Shown: positions 31,912 through 32,373 of the stretch, in pieces
How the letters are laid out: the number at the start of each line of letters is the position of its first letter
Numbering within the stretch: the stretch's first letter is position 1
NCBI GenBank assembly: GCA_016783665.1
Contig: JADHWC010000024.1
Location: forward strand, 1 to 32,373
Source: Fidelibacterota bacterium
GTDB taxonomy: Bacteria; Fidelibacterota; UBA2242
Length of the DNA stretch: 32,373 nt
Direction: 5' to 3'
Program-made: the position numbers and the translations under genes
The notes under the pieces: generated by a model
Told to the model about the DNA's origin: nothing
What the model saw: the letters and a program-made list of their open reading frames with translations, nothing else
Databases searched by the model: none

Positions 31912-32373
31912 CTATTGTTTCTCTATTTCAGCCTGAATCGTCATTGCCATCACGTCCAGATGCCTATAGTTGCTAACCTTGCGCATCCGTAATTCAATTT
32001 CAAGTAATGCACAGGCTACCCAGCGATAGCGCTGATCCGAACTTTGCCAGCGTTTGACATTTCGCAGGTATCTACTCAACTGAGAATTCAAATTCTCAAT
32101 GATATTGGTTGTCGAAAAACTCTTGCCAAAAAGATCTTTTAACCCTAAGCGCTGTAGCGTAAGAGTCTCTTCCAATCCTTCGGCCAAAGAGCGAGCGGCG
32201 CTCAGGTTCAGTCGCTCAAGATCGTGAATAATCTGATCTAATTGTGCCCGGGCCTCTTCATAGGTGTCAGATTGGTACGCTTTGTTTATACGCCGTTTAT
32301 AGATTTCCCGATCTTTCTCATTCAGATAATTCAACACATTTTCCCGCTTGTGCCACTGACAGCGTTGGATGAG
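31912..32373 (-). CDS. IS256-family (Mutator-like) transposase, C-terminal part
   Basis: The frame is open from the window edge (32373) to a TAG at 31912, about 153 residues. It begins inside the protein with LIQRCQWHKRENVLNYL, the C/H-containing region before the last catalytic acidic residue of DDE transposases of the IS256 family. It continues with LTLQRLGLKDLFGKSFSTTN, IIENLNSQLSRYLRN, VKRWQSSDQRYRWVACALL and RMRKVSNYRHL, which are typical of one IS256 subgroup. A GTG at 32337 is in frame but is internal and not the start. The upstream half lies outside the window. The terminal inverted repeat should lie near 31880-31905 but I cannot define it. The element sits 198 bases from tRNA-Val. 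Confidence 0.9.
   Translation of the reverse strand, partial: LIQRCQWHKRENVLNYLNEKDREIYKRRINKAYQSDTYEEARAQLDQIIHDLERLNLSAARSLAEGLEETLTLQRLGLKDLFGKSFSTTNIIENLNSQLSRYLRNVKRWQSSDQRYRWVACALLEIELRMRKVSNYRHLDVMAMTIQAEIEKQ

Overview
The window looks like a chromosomal segment of a Gram-negative bacterium of the wider FCB/Calditrichota–Marinimicrobia type. The clues are lipid A genes (lpxK, lpxB), a very long secreted protein ending in a type-IX/Por-like C-terminal sorting domain with a QNYPNPFNP-type motif, moderate GC with AT-rich intergenic DNA, and mostly weak purine-rich ribosome binding sites. The phylum call is an inference from these features, not a database result.

Layout. (1) Positions 1-4300 form an accessory region that reads as an integron-type cassette array without an integrase (a CALIN), with all genes on the minus strand. 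In transcriptional order it carries a putative lipoprotein, a TIR-domain protein, a Pycsar-like nucleotide cyclase and a 3'-truncated restriction-endonuclease-like gene. Each gene is preceded 26-36 bases upstream by a GTTRRRY-like core site. Imperfect hairpins with extrahelical bases separate the genes, as in attC sites. An IS1-like element seems to have cut the last gene at the left edge. One attC is interrupted by DNA that includes a 213-bp dispersed repeat. (2) Positions 4494-4615 hold a strongly structured, unidentified element. (3) Positions 4668-7877 encode a one-polypeptide type ISP/IIG-like restriction-modification enzyme. (4) Positions 7878-8650 are non-coding and repeat-rich. (5) Positions 8672-12397 encode the large secreted beta-propeller/Ig-like protein. 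(6) Positions 12473-13013 hold a second copy of the 213-bp repeat, a degenerate piece of tRNA-Lys and the intact tRNA-Lys(UUU). This is a plausible island/core boundary.

To the right of the tRNA the genes are mostly core: ackA; a secreted FG-GAP/cadherin-like protein; a minus-strand operon of a Gfo/Idh/MocA dehydrogenase, an ICMT-like membrane protein, lpxB and lpxK; then a plus-strand run of divergent polysaccharide deacetylase, a PdxJ-like protein that has lost its catalytic residues, asparaginase II, a HAD phosphatase, a GAF/PAS remnant, an NhaC-type antiporter, a second HAD phosphatase, an alpha/alpha-toroid protein and lon. The window ends with tRNA-Val(UAC), an 11-bp tandem repeat and a partial IS256-family transposase.

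How the genes fit together. The left third is a defence-rich accessory block (cyclase, TIR, endonuclease-like, restriction-modification) bounded by IS elements and a tRNA. The middle operon makes lipid A: LpxB forms the disaccharide and LpxK phosphorylates it, and the dehydrogenase may help make an amino-sugar variant. The most interesting system is the cassette array, especially the adjacent TIR and cyclase cassettes, which could form a modular cyclic-nucleotide defence pair.
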